From an uncultured Eudoraea sp. (GTDB lineage Bacteria > Bacteroidota > Bacteroidia > Flavobacteriales > Flavobacteriaceae), in assembly GCF_947260015.1 (NCBI RefSeq), contig NZ_CAMYOM010000003.1, positions 124,001 through 188,000 of the forward strand: a stretch of DNA of 64,000 nt, read 5' to 3'. A program made the translations under genes and the position numbers. The stretch's first letter is position 1; every line of letters begins with the position of its first letter. The notes under the pieces were generated by a model. That model was not told the DNA's origin. It saw only the letters and a program-made list of their open reading frames with translations, and did not search any database. Of this stretch, positions 43,202 through 52,425 are shown piece after piece.

Positions 43202-45226
43202 ATGCAAAGTTCCAAAACAGAATTGAGTTTTAGAGATGAAATCCTATTGGGAATTCCTAAGGTATTACCCCCCCAAAGGCCAAGAATCCAGGAATTAAAT
43301 CATGCCCCAAAAAGAAAAGAAATTTTAAGCAGGGAAGAAAAAAAGCTGGCGATAAGAAATGCGCTTCGCTATTTTCCTTCAGCCTGGCATTCTGAACTTT
43401 CTGCAGAATTTGCTATGGAATTGGAAAAATATGGTCGAATTTATATGTATCGTTTTAAACCCGGATATAAAATGCATGCACGGCCAATTTCAGAATATCC
43501 TGCCAAAACCGTAGAGGGGGCAGCGATAATGCTAATGATACAGAATAATCTGGATCCTGTAGTTGCACAACATCCTGAAGAATTAATTACATACGGGGGT
43601 AATGGAGCGGTCTTTCAGAATTGGGCGCAATATCTTCTTAGCATGCAGTATCTGGCTACCATGACCACAGAGCAAACCCTTCATATGTATTCCGGACATC
43701 CTATGGGTTTATTCCCTTCTTCCAGAGAAGCACCCAGAGTTGTAATTACCAATGGAATGATGATCCCCAACTATTCCAGTCAGGACGATTGGGAAAAATT
43801 CAATGCCCTTGGGGTTACCCAGTACGGGCAAATGACTGCCGGGTCTTATATGTATATTGGACCGCAAGGAATAGTGCATGGAACTGCCATTACGGTAATG
43901 AATGCTTTTAGAAAGGTATTACCAAAATCTGAATCCCCGAATGGCAAAATATTCCTCACTGCCGGCTTGGGTGGCATGAGCGGAGCTCAGCCAAAAGCAG
44001 GGAATATTGCTGGCTGCATTACGGTCTGTGCCGAAGTAAATGAGGCTGCTGCAACTAAAAGATATACACAAGGTTGGGTTGATGAACTTCATACCACTAT
44101 TGATACCCTGATTGCCCGAACCAAAAAAGCCATAAATAAGAATGAAATATTATCCCTTGCCTATGTAGGCAATGTAGTGGAAGTATGGGAACGATTTTAT
44201 GAGGAGGGATTGTTTATTCACCTGGGGTCCGATCAAACCTCTTTGCACAATCCATGGGCAGGAGGGTATTATCCGGCCGGATTATCCTTTGAGGAAGCAA
44301 ATATCATGATGGCCGAAAACCCGGAACTATTTAAGGAGAAGGTTCAGGAATCATTGAGGCGGCAGGTAAATGCAATCAATAAACATTCGGAAAAAGGAAC
44401 TTATTTCTTTGATTACGGGAATGCCTTTTTGTTAGAGGCCTCCAGGGCTGGTGCGGATGTTATGTCTGAAAATAATATTGATTTCAGATACCCGTCCTAT
44501 GTTCAGGATATTTTGGGACCCATGTGTTTTGACTTTGGTTTTGGCCCTTTTAGATGGGTCTGTACCTCGGGTAATCCTGAAGATCTGCAAAAGACGGATG
44601 AAATAGCTTTAAGTGTTATGGAGAAAATCAGAGATACTGCGCCGGAAGAGATTCAACAGCAAATGCAGGATAATATCAAATGGATTAATGAGGCTGAGTC
44701 CAATAATCTGGTAGTAGGTTCACAGGCCCGTATCTTGTATGCAGATGCCGAAGGAAGGATTAAGATCGCCGAGGCTTTTAATAAGGCCGTAAGTTCCGGG
44801 AAAATTTCTGCACCTATTGTCTTGGGAAGGGATCACCATGATGTAAGCGGCACAGATTCTCCATTCAGGGAAACAAGTAATATCTATGATGGAAGCCAGT
44901 TTACGGCAGATATGGCTATCCACAATGTTATAGGAGATAGTTTTAGAGGAGCAAGCTGGGTTTCTATACACAACGGTGGTGGCGTTGGATGGGGCGAAGT
45001 TATTAACGGGGGTTTCGGAATGGTCCTTGATGGTTCAGAAGCGGCCTCAAAACGATTGAAGAATATGCTGTTCTACGATGTAAATAATGGGATATCGCGC
45101 AGAAGTTGGGCCAGAAATAAAGAAGCACTATTCGCCATTAAAAGGGAGATGAAACGCAGCCCTAATTTAAAAGTTACATTACCCAACATAGTGGCTGATA
45201 AATTGTTAGATGGATTATTTGAATAA
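43202..45226 (+). CDS. hutU: Urocanate hydratase
   Basis: Second step of histidine degradation, an NAD-dependent hydration of urocanate. 674 residues, longer than the classic 550-residue enzymes; the extra length fits the longer subclass. Visible stretches are ITYGGNGAVFQNWAQYLL, YMYIGPQGIVHGTAITV, LTAGLGGMSGAQPKAGNIAG, and the C-terminal GRDHHDVSGTDSPFRET and SIHNGGGVGWGEVINGG. Confidence 0.95.
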   Translation: MQSSKTELSFRDEILLGIPKVLPPQRPRIQELNHAPKRKEILSREEKKLAIRNALRYFPSAWHSELSAEFAMELEKYGRIYMYRFKPGYKMHARPISEYPAKTVEGAAIMLMIQNNLDPVVAQHPEELITYGGNGAVFQNWAQYLLSMQYLATMTTEQTLHMYSGHPMGLFPSSREAPRVVITNGMMIPNYSSQDDWEKFNALGVTQYGQMTAGSYMYIGPQGIVHGTAITVMNAFRKVLPKSESPNGKIFLTAGLGGMSGAQPKAGNIAGCITVCAEVNEAAATKRYTQGWVDELHTTIDTLIARTKKAINKNEILSLAYVGNVVEVWERFYEEGLFIHLGSDQTSLHNPWAGGYYPAGLSFEEANIMMAENPELFKEKVQESLRRQVNAINKHSEKGTYFFDYGNAFLLEASRAGADVMSENNIDFRYPSYVQDILGPMCFDFGFGPFRWVCTSGNPEDLQKTDEIALSVMEKIRDTAPEEIQQQMQDNIKWINEAESNNLVVGSQARILYADAEGRIKIAEAFNKAVSSGKISAPIVLGRDHHDVSGTDSPFRETSNIYDGSQFTADMAIHNVIGDSFRGASWVSIHNGGGVGWGEVINGGFGMVLDGSEAASKRLKNMLFYDVNNGISRRSWARNKEALFAIKREMKRSPNLKVTLPNIVADKLLDGLFE

Positions 45227-45231
45227 AACCA

Positions 45232-46200
45232 ATGAATCTTTACAAACCAACAGATGAACATATTTGGACCGGGCGCAAAGCGGGGCAGAATCTTTATGTT
45301 TACCAGAAGGTAGAACAAATTGACCTGGAGTTGCAAAATATCCCAGTTACGGCAGATAAAACTTTCGTGATCCTGGGTTATGAATGCGATGAAGGGGTAA
45401 AGAGAAATAAGGGCAGAACAGGATCAAAAGAAGGTCCGCAGACTGCCCGCCGGCAGTTGGCAAAACTACCACATCATTTAAATGAAAGCTCTGCTATTTT
45501 TGACGCTGGTAATATACTATGTGTAGGAGATGATATGGAGAATGCTCAAAGTGTATTGGCTGAAAAAGTAGCTCAGATTTTGAACTACAAAGGCTTACCA
45601 TTATTGTTAGGAGGAGGTCACGATATAGCGTACGGACATTATAATGGAATCAAAAAATTTGTTGGCAATGACCAAAAAATTGGAATAGTTAACCTGGATG
45701 CTCATTTTGATCTCCGATCCAATGAAGATGGCAATAATTCAGGAACGCCGTTTTACCAAATTGCGACCGAAAATAACAACCAAAAATTCGACTTCCCTTA
45801 TTTATGTCTGGGGATAAGAAATGATGCCAATGATAGTATTTTGTTTGAGCGGGCCCGGGAATGGAACGTAAAATATATTGAGGCCGAACTCTTTCATAAG
45901 CAGAATACTTCTTATGTTATTAATAAAATTAATGAGTTCTGTAAGGAAGTAGATTTTATATACCTGACAATAGATTTAGACGGTTTTTCTTCTGCCTTTG
46001 CCCCCGGTGTTAGCGCTGCCTCCCCTATGGGGTTTTCGGTAGATATTGCATTGGTAGCGTTAGATACACTCATCGCAACAAATAAATTAATAAGTGCAGA
46101 TGTGGCTGAACTCAATCCCACCTATGACCGCGATGATCAAACGGCTAAACTGGCTGCAAGTCTGCTTCATTTTATTATACATAAAGTTGACCTACTCTAA
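45232..46200 (+). CDS. hutG: Formimidoylglutamase (arginase family)
   Basis: Last step: N-formimino-L-glutamate to glutamate and formamide. 322 residues of the ureohydrolase superfamily. The binuclear manganese ligands are His in LLGGGHDIAYGHY, Asp/His in NLDAHFDLRSN, and the Asp pair in LTIDLDGFSSAFAPGVSA. This defines the hydrolase branch of the hut pathway without a deiminase. Its end overlaps the 3' end of hmgA by 9 bases on the other strand. Confidence 0.93.
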   Translation: MNLYKPTDEHIWTGRKAGQNLYVYQKVEQIDLELQNIPVTADKTFVILGYECDEGVKRNKGRTGSKEGPQTARRQLAKLPHHLNESSAIFDAGNILCVGDDMENAQSVLAEKVAQILNYKGLPLLLGGGHDIAYGHYNGIKKFVGNDQKIGIVNLDAHFDLRSNEDGNNSGTPFYQIATENNNQKFDFPYLCLGIRNDANDSILFERAREWNVKYIEAELFHKQNTSYVINKINEFCKEVDFIYLTIDLDGFSSAFAPGVSAASPMGFSVDIALVALDTLIATNKLISADVAELNPTYDRDDQTAKLAASLLHFIIHKVDLL

Positions 46201-47349
46201 CCAGGACTGATAGTAAGTGCCATCGTCAATTTCAAGGGCAGCTTCTGTTAATTGCAGTGGTTTAAATGTATCAACCATTACCGCATATTCCTCAGTGCCA
46301 CTCTTACCAATACTGGCCTCGTAGGTTCCGGGGTGCGGACCATGAGGGATGCCTGCAGGATGAAGAGAAATATATCCTTGATCAATATTTTTACGGCTCA
46401 TAAAATCGCCCTCAACATAATAGAGCACCTCATCCGAATCGATGTTTGAATGATTGTAGGGTGCTGGTATGGCCTGTGGGTGATAGTCATAAAGTCGGGG
46501 ACAGAAGGAACAAACTACAAAGGCACTTGTCTCAAAAGTCTGGTGAACCGGTGGCGGTTGATGCACCCTCCCTGTAATAGGTTCAAAATCAAATATGGAA
46601 AAAGCATAAGGGTAGTTATAACCATCCCAGCCAACTATGTCAAAAGGATGTGAAGCATATACTAAATGATGTAATTGGCCTTGTTTTTTAACTTTTATAA
46701 GAAAATCTCCGAGCTCATCATGCGTTTGCAAATTTTCCGGCAGTCTAAAATCGCGCTCACAAAATGGTGAATGCTCTAAATGCTGTCCAAACCAATTCCT
46801 ATATCTCTTTGGGGTGTAAATAGGATGGTAAGATTCTGTAATAAATAGTCTGTTATCCTCATCTTCAAAAACTATTTGATAGATCATTCCACGAGGTATT
46901 AAAATATAATCCCCATATCCAAAAGGAATTTCACCCAACATAGTTTTCAGAGTTCCTTTTCCCCTGTGAATAAAGAGCAGTTCATCGGCATCAGCATTTT
47001 TATAAAAGTAATCTGTCATAGATTTTTTAGGAGCCGCAAGACCAACATGAACATCACTATTGAATAGTACAACCTTTCTGCTTTCGAGATAATCATCCTC
47101 CGGGGATACCTGAAAACCTTTAAGCAATCTGGATTTAATGTTATACTCAACTGCCGCCTTGGGGGAAATGTCCTTTGTGTCACCAATTTCTTTAACCATA
47201 GTAGGCCGGTATAAATGATACATAAGGGAAGACATCCCGTCAAAACCTATAGTTCCAAATAACTGCTCATAGTGCAAGCTGCCATTTTTTTTCTTAAAAA
47301 TAGTATGTCTTTTGTGTGGTAAAATTCCAAGTTTATGATATAATGGCAT
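46192..47349 (-). CDS. hmgA: Homogentisate 1,2-dioxygenase
   Basis: Ring-opening step of tyrosine/phenylalanine degradation. 385 residues, shorter than the 430-440-residue animal and proteobacterial enzymes, as in other Bacteroidota. The cupin iron site is visible in the second half: YHPIYTPKRYRNWFGQH, VGWDGYNYPYAFSIFDFEP, VHQTFETSAFVVCSFCPR, YNHSNIDSDEVLYYVEGDF and HPAGIPHGPHPG. No other tyrosine-pathway gene is in the window. Confidence 0.9.
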   Translation of the reverse strand: MPLYHKLGILPHKRHTIFKKKNGSLHYEQLFGTIGFDGMSSLMYHLYRPTMVKEIGDTKDISPKAAVEYNIKSRLLKGFQVSPEDDYLESRKVVLFNSDVHVGLAAPKKSMTDYFYKNADADELLFIHRGKGTLKTMLGEIPFGYGDYILIPRGMIYQIVFEDEDNRLFITESYHPIYTPKRYRNWFGQHLEHSPFCERDFRLPENLQTHDELGDFLIKVKKQGQLHHLVYASHPFDIVGWDGYNYPYAFSIFDFEPITGRVHQPPPVHQTFETSAFVVCSFCPRLYDYHPQAIPAPYNHSNIDSDEVLYYVEGDFMSRKNIDQGYISLHPAGIPHGPHPGTYEASIGKSGTEEYAVMVDTFKPLQLTEAALEIDDGTYYQSWLE

Positions 47350-47615
47350 AAGCAGATCTCTTTAAATGTCAACACTAAAATTACGACAAAATGAAGGTTT
47401 TGTAAAATAAAGCCTCATAAATATCAGGCAATTATTACTTCCCTTTAATGAAGTTCTGTTTTAATCAAAAAAAGCCTCCCAAATTGGAAAGCCTTTCATT
47501 GGCAAGTACCGAATCAATATCGGCATCTATACACATACACCATTATTAATGATGCACAACACAACATGTCAAAGATACAAAAGGATTTCAAATCTGTGGT
47601 TATAATTGTGTCGTT

Positions 47616-48893
47616 TTATATCCTTGTTTTGAAAGGTCTGACTATTAAGCGCGCTGCTTTATCATAATTGATGTAATTATAAACCCAATTAAAAAATACT
47701 ATTACGCGATTCCTGAATCCAACGAGCGACATTAAGTGTACAAACATCCAAATAAACCAGGCAAAAAAGCCTCCAAATTCAATTCCCGGAAGATCAACTA
47801 CCGCCTTGTTACGGCCTATTGTTGCCATATTACCTTTATTTCTATAGACAAAAGGTTTCATAGACAGGCCTTTCAATAAGCTATCCAAATTCATGGCCAA
47901 AAGTTCCCCCTGTTGAATTGCTGGTTGTGCCATTTGAGGGTGTCCTTTTGGATAAGCTTCAGTTTCCATATAAGCGATATCTCCAATGGCAAAAATATTC
48001 GGGAGTCCTACAATTTGATTATATCGGTCTACTTTATACCGATTAACTCTTTTTATCAAAGCATCAGAATTTACGCCCTCAACAGCTGCCCCCGTAACAC
48101 CGGCAGTCCAGATAAAGTTCCTGGTTCTTATCTCTTCACCGTTATCCATTTTCACGAGATCGCCATTGTATCCTTTTACAATGGTATTCAAATGCAGCTG
48201 AACCCCAAAAGCTTCTAAAAATTTCCTTGCTTTTGCTGAAGCTTTGGCACTCATGGGTGGTAGAACAACATCTGCTCCTTCGAATAGATGAATTTCCATT
48301 TCATCAATATTAAGATGTCTGTAATCTTTTGGAAATACATGTTTTTTCAATTCCGCGAATGCTCCTGCAAGTTCAACCCCGGTAGGGCCGGCGCCAATTA
48401 TGCAAAAATTGAGGAGCGCCTTGCGCTCTTCCAGATCTTGACAATTATCTGCTAATTCGAAATTCTGAAGCATAAGACTTCGAATATTTAAAGCCTGTGG
48501 AACGCTTTTCATGGACATGGCATTTTCCTGGATCTCCGTATTGCCAAAGTAATTGGTTTTTGTACCGGTTGCAATAACCAAATAGTCGTAGGAAATTTTA
48601 CCTATATCTGTATGTACTTCTTTAAGTTCAGGGTCTATTTTAGCCACCGTAGCCAGCCTGAAATAAAAATTATGAAGCCTATTTAAGATCTTCCTAATGG
48701 GATAGGCTATAGAATCTGGTTCTAAGCCTCCAGTGGAAACCTGGTACAAAAGGGGTTGAAATGTATGGTAATTGTGCTTATCTATAACAACAACCTGAAC
48801 CGGAAGTCTCCTCAGTTTCTTGGCTAGTGAAATTCCTGCGAAACCAGCTCCTATAATTACTACTCTTTTTCTTGTGGTCTCCGGAAGATTCAT
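47616..48893 (-). CDS. ndh: Type II NADH dehydrogenase (NDH-2)
   Basis: Non-proton-pumping NADH:quinone oxidoreductase, peripheral on the inner membrane. From the ATG at 48893 it has 425 residues; an ATG at 48935 would add 14 residues that do not look conserved. FAD motif VVIIGAGFAGISLAKKL is at the N terminus. NAD motif region FCIIGAGPTGVELAGAFAEL is in the middle. IWTAGVTGA and IFAIGDIAYM follow. The C terminus has an amphipathic/hydrophobic membrane anchor (GGFFAWFIWMFVHLMSLVGF). Confidence 0.93.
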   Translation of the reverse strand: MNLPETTRKRVVIIGAGFAGISLAKKLRRLPVQVVVIDKHNYHTFQPLLYQVSTGGLEPDSIAYPIRKILNRLHNFYFRLATVAKIDPELKEVHTDIGKISYDYLVIATGTKTNYFGNTEIQENAMSMKSVPQALNIRSLMLQNFELADNCQDLEERKALLNFCIIGAGPTGVELAGAFAELKKHVFPKDYRHLNIDEMEIHLFEGADVVLPPMSAKASAKARKFLEAFGVQLHLNTIVKGYNGDLVKMDNGEEIRTRNFIWTAGVTGAAVEGVNSDALIKRVNRYKVDRYNQIVGLPNIFAIGDIAYMETEAYPKGHPQMAQPAIQQGELLAMNLDSLLKGLSMKPFVYRNKGNMATIGRNKAVVDLPGIEFGGFFAWFIWMFVHLMSLVGFRNRVIVFFNWVYNYINYDKAARLIVRPFKTRI

Positions 48894-49115
48894 AAAATAA
48901 TTTAAAGCTAAAATAAGGAAACTCTTACCGTTCATCGATGTTTTTTAACTGAGTTGATTAGATCAGATTTCAGTTAAAAACTCATTTCTGGGATAATCTG
49001 CTAATAGTAATGGTTTTAGTCGGACATACCTAGCGTTAGTCGTAAACTTTAGGCTGGCCTGTCTTTCATTGTTAATTTTATAAAAGATTCCCAAAGTTCT
49101 AAAACCACCTACATC

Positions 49116-50303
49116 ATGCTTAAAAAGTTACTTGTTTTTACAATCCTAGGTTTTTTAATCCTCTCCTGTACCCTTGATACAACTGAAGAATATGAGGATC
49201 TAATTTATATTGAAAACGTACTTCCCGATTTACCTCAAAATAATTCAGAAGAAATTTTTGAAAGTCAAGCACTTCAAATATCACAATGGATCGACAATAT
49301 GCAGCTTTCCAATGGGCTACTGACAAGTTCTGAAAAAACAGACTATGTATCTTTATATGATAATTCCCTGGCTGCCTTGGCATTTATGGCCGAAGGAGAA
49401 ATTGAAAAAGCGGAAGGAGTCTTTGATTATTTTAATGAACGGATCGATTCAGAATTCGCTCAGAATAACGGAGGGTTCTACCAGTTAAGAAATAGTGATG
49501 GTTCTAACGGCAGGCGAACCTGGATGGGAGATAATGCCTGGTTATTGATAGCTCTGAATAATTATCACCAAATAACAGGAAATGATAAGTATAATGAACT
49601 GACTGTATTATTAGAAAACTGGATCAGGAGTTTACAGGATGAAGATGGCGGCCTTTGGGGCGGATTTAATGAAGATGGGACACAAATACATAAAGTTACA
49701 GAAGGCATTATAATGGCGTTCAATGCTGTTAAGGGTTACGATGATTTTCATAAGGGTATTTTAAATTATCTTAAACAAGAACGTTGGAACATAACCGACA
49801 GGCTTTTGGTTGCATGGCCGGAAAATGAGACCCATTATTATGCTATGGACCTTCATTCCCTGGGTTATTTAATTTTTGAGAATTTCCCGGAAGATGTACT
49901 TTATAAGGCTGACCGTTACAAAAATACCCGGGTGGCCAGTTTTAACGGAGAGGTAATTACCGGTTATTGTTTTGATGAGGATAAAGATGTAATTTGGTTA
50001 GAAGGTACTGCGCAAATGGCACTTGCTTTTAAACAAGCAAATATGGGCAATGAAGCAAATGAATTTATAGGACAACTACAAAAAGCGCAAATGAATAATT
50101 CAGCTCAAGAAAATTTACCAGGCATTCCGTATGTAACAAATGCAGGGACCAGCTATGGTTCTTCATTGTTGTGGGAAGATGCCCCGAGCACTCCTGCACT
50201 TTCATCAAGCATTTGGTATTTGTTTAACATGCTTAGCTTTAACCCTTTAGATATTGGTAAACAAAAGAACATTCCAAATGAAGATAAATTTTGGAATCTC
50301 TGA
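49116..50303 (+). CDS. Predicted lipoprotein with six-hairpin glycosidase-like fold
   Basis: 395 residues. Lipoprotein signal (LLVFTILGFLILSC). Repeating helix pairs with YDNSLAALAFMAEGEIEKA, GGFYQLRNSDGSNGRRTWMGDNAWLLIAL, LLENWIRSLQDEDGGLWGGF and VIWLEGTAQMALAFK look like an (alpha/alpha)6 barrel, the fold of many glycoside hydrolases and epimerases. The catalytic residues are not identifiable by eye. It may process oligosaccharides at the cell surface, which is inference. Confidence 0.75.
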   Translation: MLKKLLVFTILGFLILSCTLDTTEEYEDLIYIENVLPDLPQNNSEEIFESQALQISQWIDNMQLSNGLLTSSEKTDYVSLYDNSLAALAFMAEGEIEKAEGVFDYFNERIDSEFAQNNGGFYQLRNSDGSNGRRTWMGDNAWLLIALNNYHQITGNDKYNELTVLLENWIRSLQDEDGGLWGGFNEDGTQIHKVTEGIIMAFNAVKGYDDFHKGILNYLKQERWNITDRLLVAWPENETHYYAMDLHSLGYLIFENFPEDVLYKADRYKNTRVASFNGEVITGYCFDEDKDVIWLEGTAQMALAFKQANMGNEANEFIGQLQKAQMNNSAQENLPGIPYVTNAGTSYGSSLLWEDAPSTPALSSSIWYLFNMLSFNPLDIGKQKNIPNEDKFWNL

Positions 50304-50370
50304 TACTTTGTGGATTTATAATTGTATTAACATAGTCGTTTTATAATTTTAAATAACTTTAAAATAAAAA

Positions 50371-50586
50371 ATGAATTCAGCTATGTTCTGGGTTGGAGCA
50401 ACCACTATACTTCTAATAATAGTGACCATAATGGCCACTATGAATTTCGCTTTTAGCTGGGTCTTTTACCTCACTGTACTGGGTCAGATAATGATTGTTT
50501 ATATGGTCTATAAAGTACTTACAGACAACTACAAAACTTCAAAAACATTTGAAGATTTCTATGAGGATTACCCTATAAGCAAATAA
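50371..50586 (+). CDS. Small two-helix membrane protein
   Basis: 71 residues with two hydrophobic helices (FWVGATTILLIIVTIMATMN, AFSWVFYLTVLGQIMIVYMVY) and a polar tail (FEDFYEDYPISK). No family is recognised. The clean ATG, coding-like composition and a neighbouring promoter-sized gap favour a real gene. It may be associated with the respiratory genes nearby, without proof. Confidence 0.65.
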   Translation: MNSAMFWVGATTILLIIVTIMATMNFAFSWVFYLTVLGQIMIVYMVYKVLTDNYKTSKTFEDFYEDYPISK

Positions 50587-50636
50587 ATAACCCTCTTCTA
50601 TTCGAAGGACAAATTTTTCTTTCCTTAATATCTGAA

Positions 50637-51479
50637 CTAGTCGGATAATACCAGAAGAGGTATTGGGGTGTGAAACGCAATGCGTTTGACAACAGGTTCT
50701 CTAACCAATTCTTCCAAAAATCCATGTCGGTAATGAACCAGGGTGAGCAATTGTATGCCAAACTCCTTTATGAAGAATTCAATTACATCTGATTTACTGG
50801 CAAAATAAGGCATACTATGTAATTTATGTGAGACTGATGAAAAATACTCCAGTAGTATATCTTTATTTGATTGCTGGTGCTTGTTCAATTGTTCCTCCTC
50901 ACTAATATGCATTATATTTATGGTAGCACCAAATGTGGCAGTCAGCTGAATAAGAGGCTTGATTACTTCTGCGCTAAAATTTCTCTTAAAATCCGTCGGT
51001 AAACCAATTCTAACAGGTTTGTCATACTTAAAATCTTCTGGAACAGCAAGGATCGGACATGATCTTACCGCCTTAATTATTCTTACTGTGTTACTTCCCA
51101 AAAATACCTCCTCAAGGCCAGATGCGCCCTTTGTACCTGTTACTATAAAATCTATTTTCTCTGATTGCACAATCTCCTTGATTTCATCGGTAAGAAGATT
51201 AAATGAAGAAACGCATTTAAAACTGTGTTTTGGGTATTTATAATAAGTATTGATTTGATTCAACAACTCATCCAATCCGCTCTCAGACTCAGATCGAACA
51301 TTATCTTCCAGAATGCCACCATGAATGGTAGTGGCCATAAAACGACTATGTACAATAGCCGGGGTATATGTGTTTAAAAGATGAAAAACGCATTCTTCTT
51401 CTTTAAAAAATTCAATTGCAAACTTTGCAGCATTTAAGGAAGTTTTGGAAAAATCTGTAGGTAATAATATGTTTTTCAT
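50637..51479 (-). CDS. Universal stress protein, two UspA domains
   Basis: 280 residues. The N-terminal UspA domain starts ILLPTDFSKTSLNAAKFAIEF and carries the ATP-binding motif in GTKGASGLEEVFLGSNT, followed by CPILAVPEDF. A second, weaker Usp domain starts at PVRIGLPTDFKRNFSAEV and lacks a clear ATP motif. A palindromic Fnr-like box with a well-placed -7 element stands upstream, so it may be induced under low oxygen together with the cbb3 genes. Confidence 0.9.
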   Translation of the reverse strand: MKNILLPTDFSKTSLNAAKFAIEFFKEEECVFHLLNTYTPAIVHSRFMATTIHGGILEDNVRSESESGLDELLNQINTYYKYPKHSFKCVSSFNLLTDEIKEIVQSEKIDFIVTGTKGASGLEEVFLGSNTVRIIKAVRSCPILAVPEDFKYDKPVRIGLPTDFKRNFSAEVIKPLIQLTATFGATINIMHISEEEQLNKHQQSNKDILLEYFSSVSHKLHSMPYFASKSDVIEFFIKEFGIQLLTLVHYRHGFLEELVREPVVKRIAFHTPIPLLVLSD

Positions 51480-51504
51480 ACACCTGATTAAAGAAATGAT
51501 GGTG

Positions 51505-51512
51505 TAAAAATA
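51505..51512 (-). promoter_or_regulatory. Predicted -7 element of the universal stress gene
   Basis: The minus strand reads TATTTTTA, one base off TAnnTTTG. It starts 24 bases after the end of the Fnr-like box at 51536-51547, the same distance as in the ccoS promoter. Confidence 0.5.
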
Positions 51513-51535
51513 CCTCTGGGATTAGATGGAAACAA

Positions 51536-51547
51536 TGATATATGTCA
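51536..51547 (-). promoter_or_regulatory. Fnr-like box before the universal stress gene
   Basis: TGATATATGTCA on the plus strand (TGACATATATCA in gene direction), one base off a perfect palindrome and one base different from the ccoS box. Neighbouring bases also match: both sites carry CCTGACATAT in gene direction. Confidence 0.6.
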
Positions 51548-51618
51548 GGTTTTTAAATCCCTTATAATTAATGATAAGTGCCTATTTACTTAAGGCCGGA
51601 ACTATGATATGCGTTGAA

Positions 51619-52314
51619 CTAAAATCCTTCAGCAAGTTCTCTTAACTTCTTTTCATCCAAAATTCCAAGTTTCTTACCGGAACTCTTCAGCAAGCCCTTC
51701 TTTTTAAATTCTGAAATAATCCGGATACAGGATTCCGTTGCTGTGCCTACAACATTAGCAATATCCTCCCTTGAAAGGGTAAGAACTAAATATCCGTCTG
51801 CATCCTCACCATAGTTAGATTTAAGATAAAGGAATGCTTCTGCGATTCGTTGTTTTACAGTTTTTTGCGAAATATTTACAATCACATCATCTGCTTCTCT
51901 TAAGTCATGAGCCATAAGACGAAGGACTTCAAATGTAAAATCGGGATTCTTATGTAGGGTATTAATGATAACTTCTTTGGGAATAAAGCAAAGTTCCATG
52001 TCGTTTACAGCTACTGCACTTAAATTTGAAGTCTCCTCTGCAATAACACAACGCTGGCCCATAACTTCTCCTTTCGTAGCCAACTTCACTATTTGATCTT
52101 TTCCATTGGAGCTTAACTTGGAAAGCTTTGAAACCCCATCCCGAACACAAAAAACACCATTCAGTTTTTCACCTTCTTCGAAAATTGCCTCACCCCTTTT
52201 ATAGCTTTTGGAAGTCTTTGAATCTGATACCTGCTTTAATTCTTCCTTACTCATCGCACGCAAAGAATTAAATTGACGAATTATGCAATTCTCGCACCTG
52301 CTTTCAGAACTCAT
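51619..52314 (-). CDS. Crp/Fnr-family transcriptional regulator
   Basis: 231 residues from the ATG at 52314; an ATG at 52365 would add 17 residues and overlap the Fnr-like box. N-terminal Cys pair RCENCIIRQFNSL. The cyclic-nucleotide-binding-like domain is at about 30-140 (FEEGEKLNGVFCVRDGVSKL). The C-terminal winged helix has LTLSREDIANVVGTATESCIRIISEFKKKGL. In flavobacteria such proteins neighbour cbb3 genes and are thought to sense low oxygen. Here the cysteines at the N terminus and in VFCV, QRCV and LCF could hold a cluster, but the spacing differs from E. coli FNR. Confidence 0.9.
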   Translation of the reverse strand: MSSESRCENCIIRQFNSLRAMSKEELKQVSDSKTSKSYKRGEAIFEEGEKLNGVFCVRDGVSKLSKLSSNGKDQIVKLATKGEVMGQRCVIAEETSNLSAVAVNDMELCFIPKEVIINTLHKNPDFTFEVLRLMAHDLREADDVIVNISQKTVKQRIAEAFLYLKSNYGEDADGYLVLTLSREDIANVVGTATESCIRIISEFKKKGLLKSSGKKLGILDEKKLRELAEGF

Positions 52315-52335
52315 TGATTTTAATTTAGACTTATG

Positions 52336-52343
52336 CAAAATTA
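52336..52343 (-). promoter_or_regulatory. Predicted -7 element of the Crp/Fnr regulator gene
   Basis: The minus strand reads TAATTTTG, a full match to TAnnTTTG, 22 bases before the start codon and 10 bases downstream of the box at 52353-52364. The box would then cover the core promoter, a position suited to autorepression. Confidence 0.45.
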
Positions 52344-52352
52344 TCGAAAAGG

Positions 52353-52364
52353 TGACAAATATCA
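52353..52364. promoter_or_regulatory. Fnr-like box between the regulator and ccoI
   Basis: TGACAAATATCA, a weaker member of the TGAyAnATrTCA set, in the 111-base divergent region. A possible -7 for ccoI (TACAATTT at 52386) lies 22 bases after it, nearly the spacing seen at the two other boxes. Confidence 0.5.
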
Positions 52365-52425
52365 TATATATTTTAAGTAAATTACTACAATTTCGCGTTC
52401 AGGTATTAAGCAAATGTTTTAGAAT

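Noticed and set aside
47465-47500. AAAGCCT repeated around CCAAATTGG with an A run, resembling a terminator
   Set aside because: The flanks are direct, not inverted, repeats; the true stem is only about four pairs.
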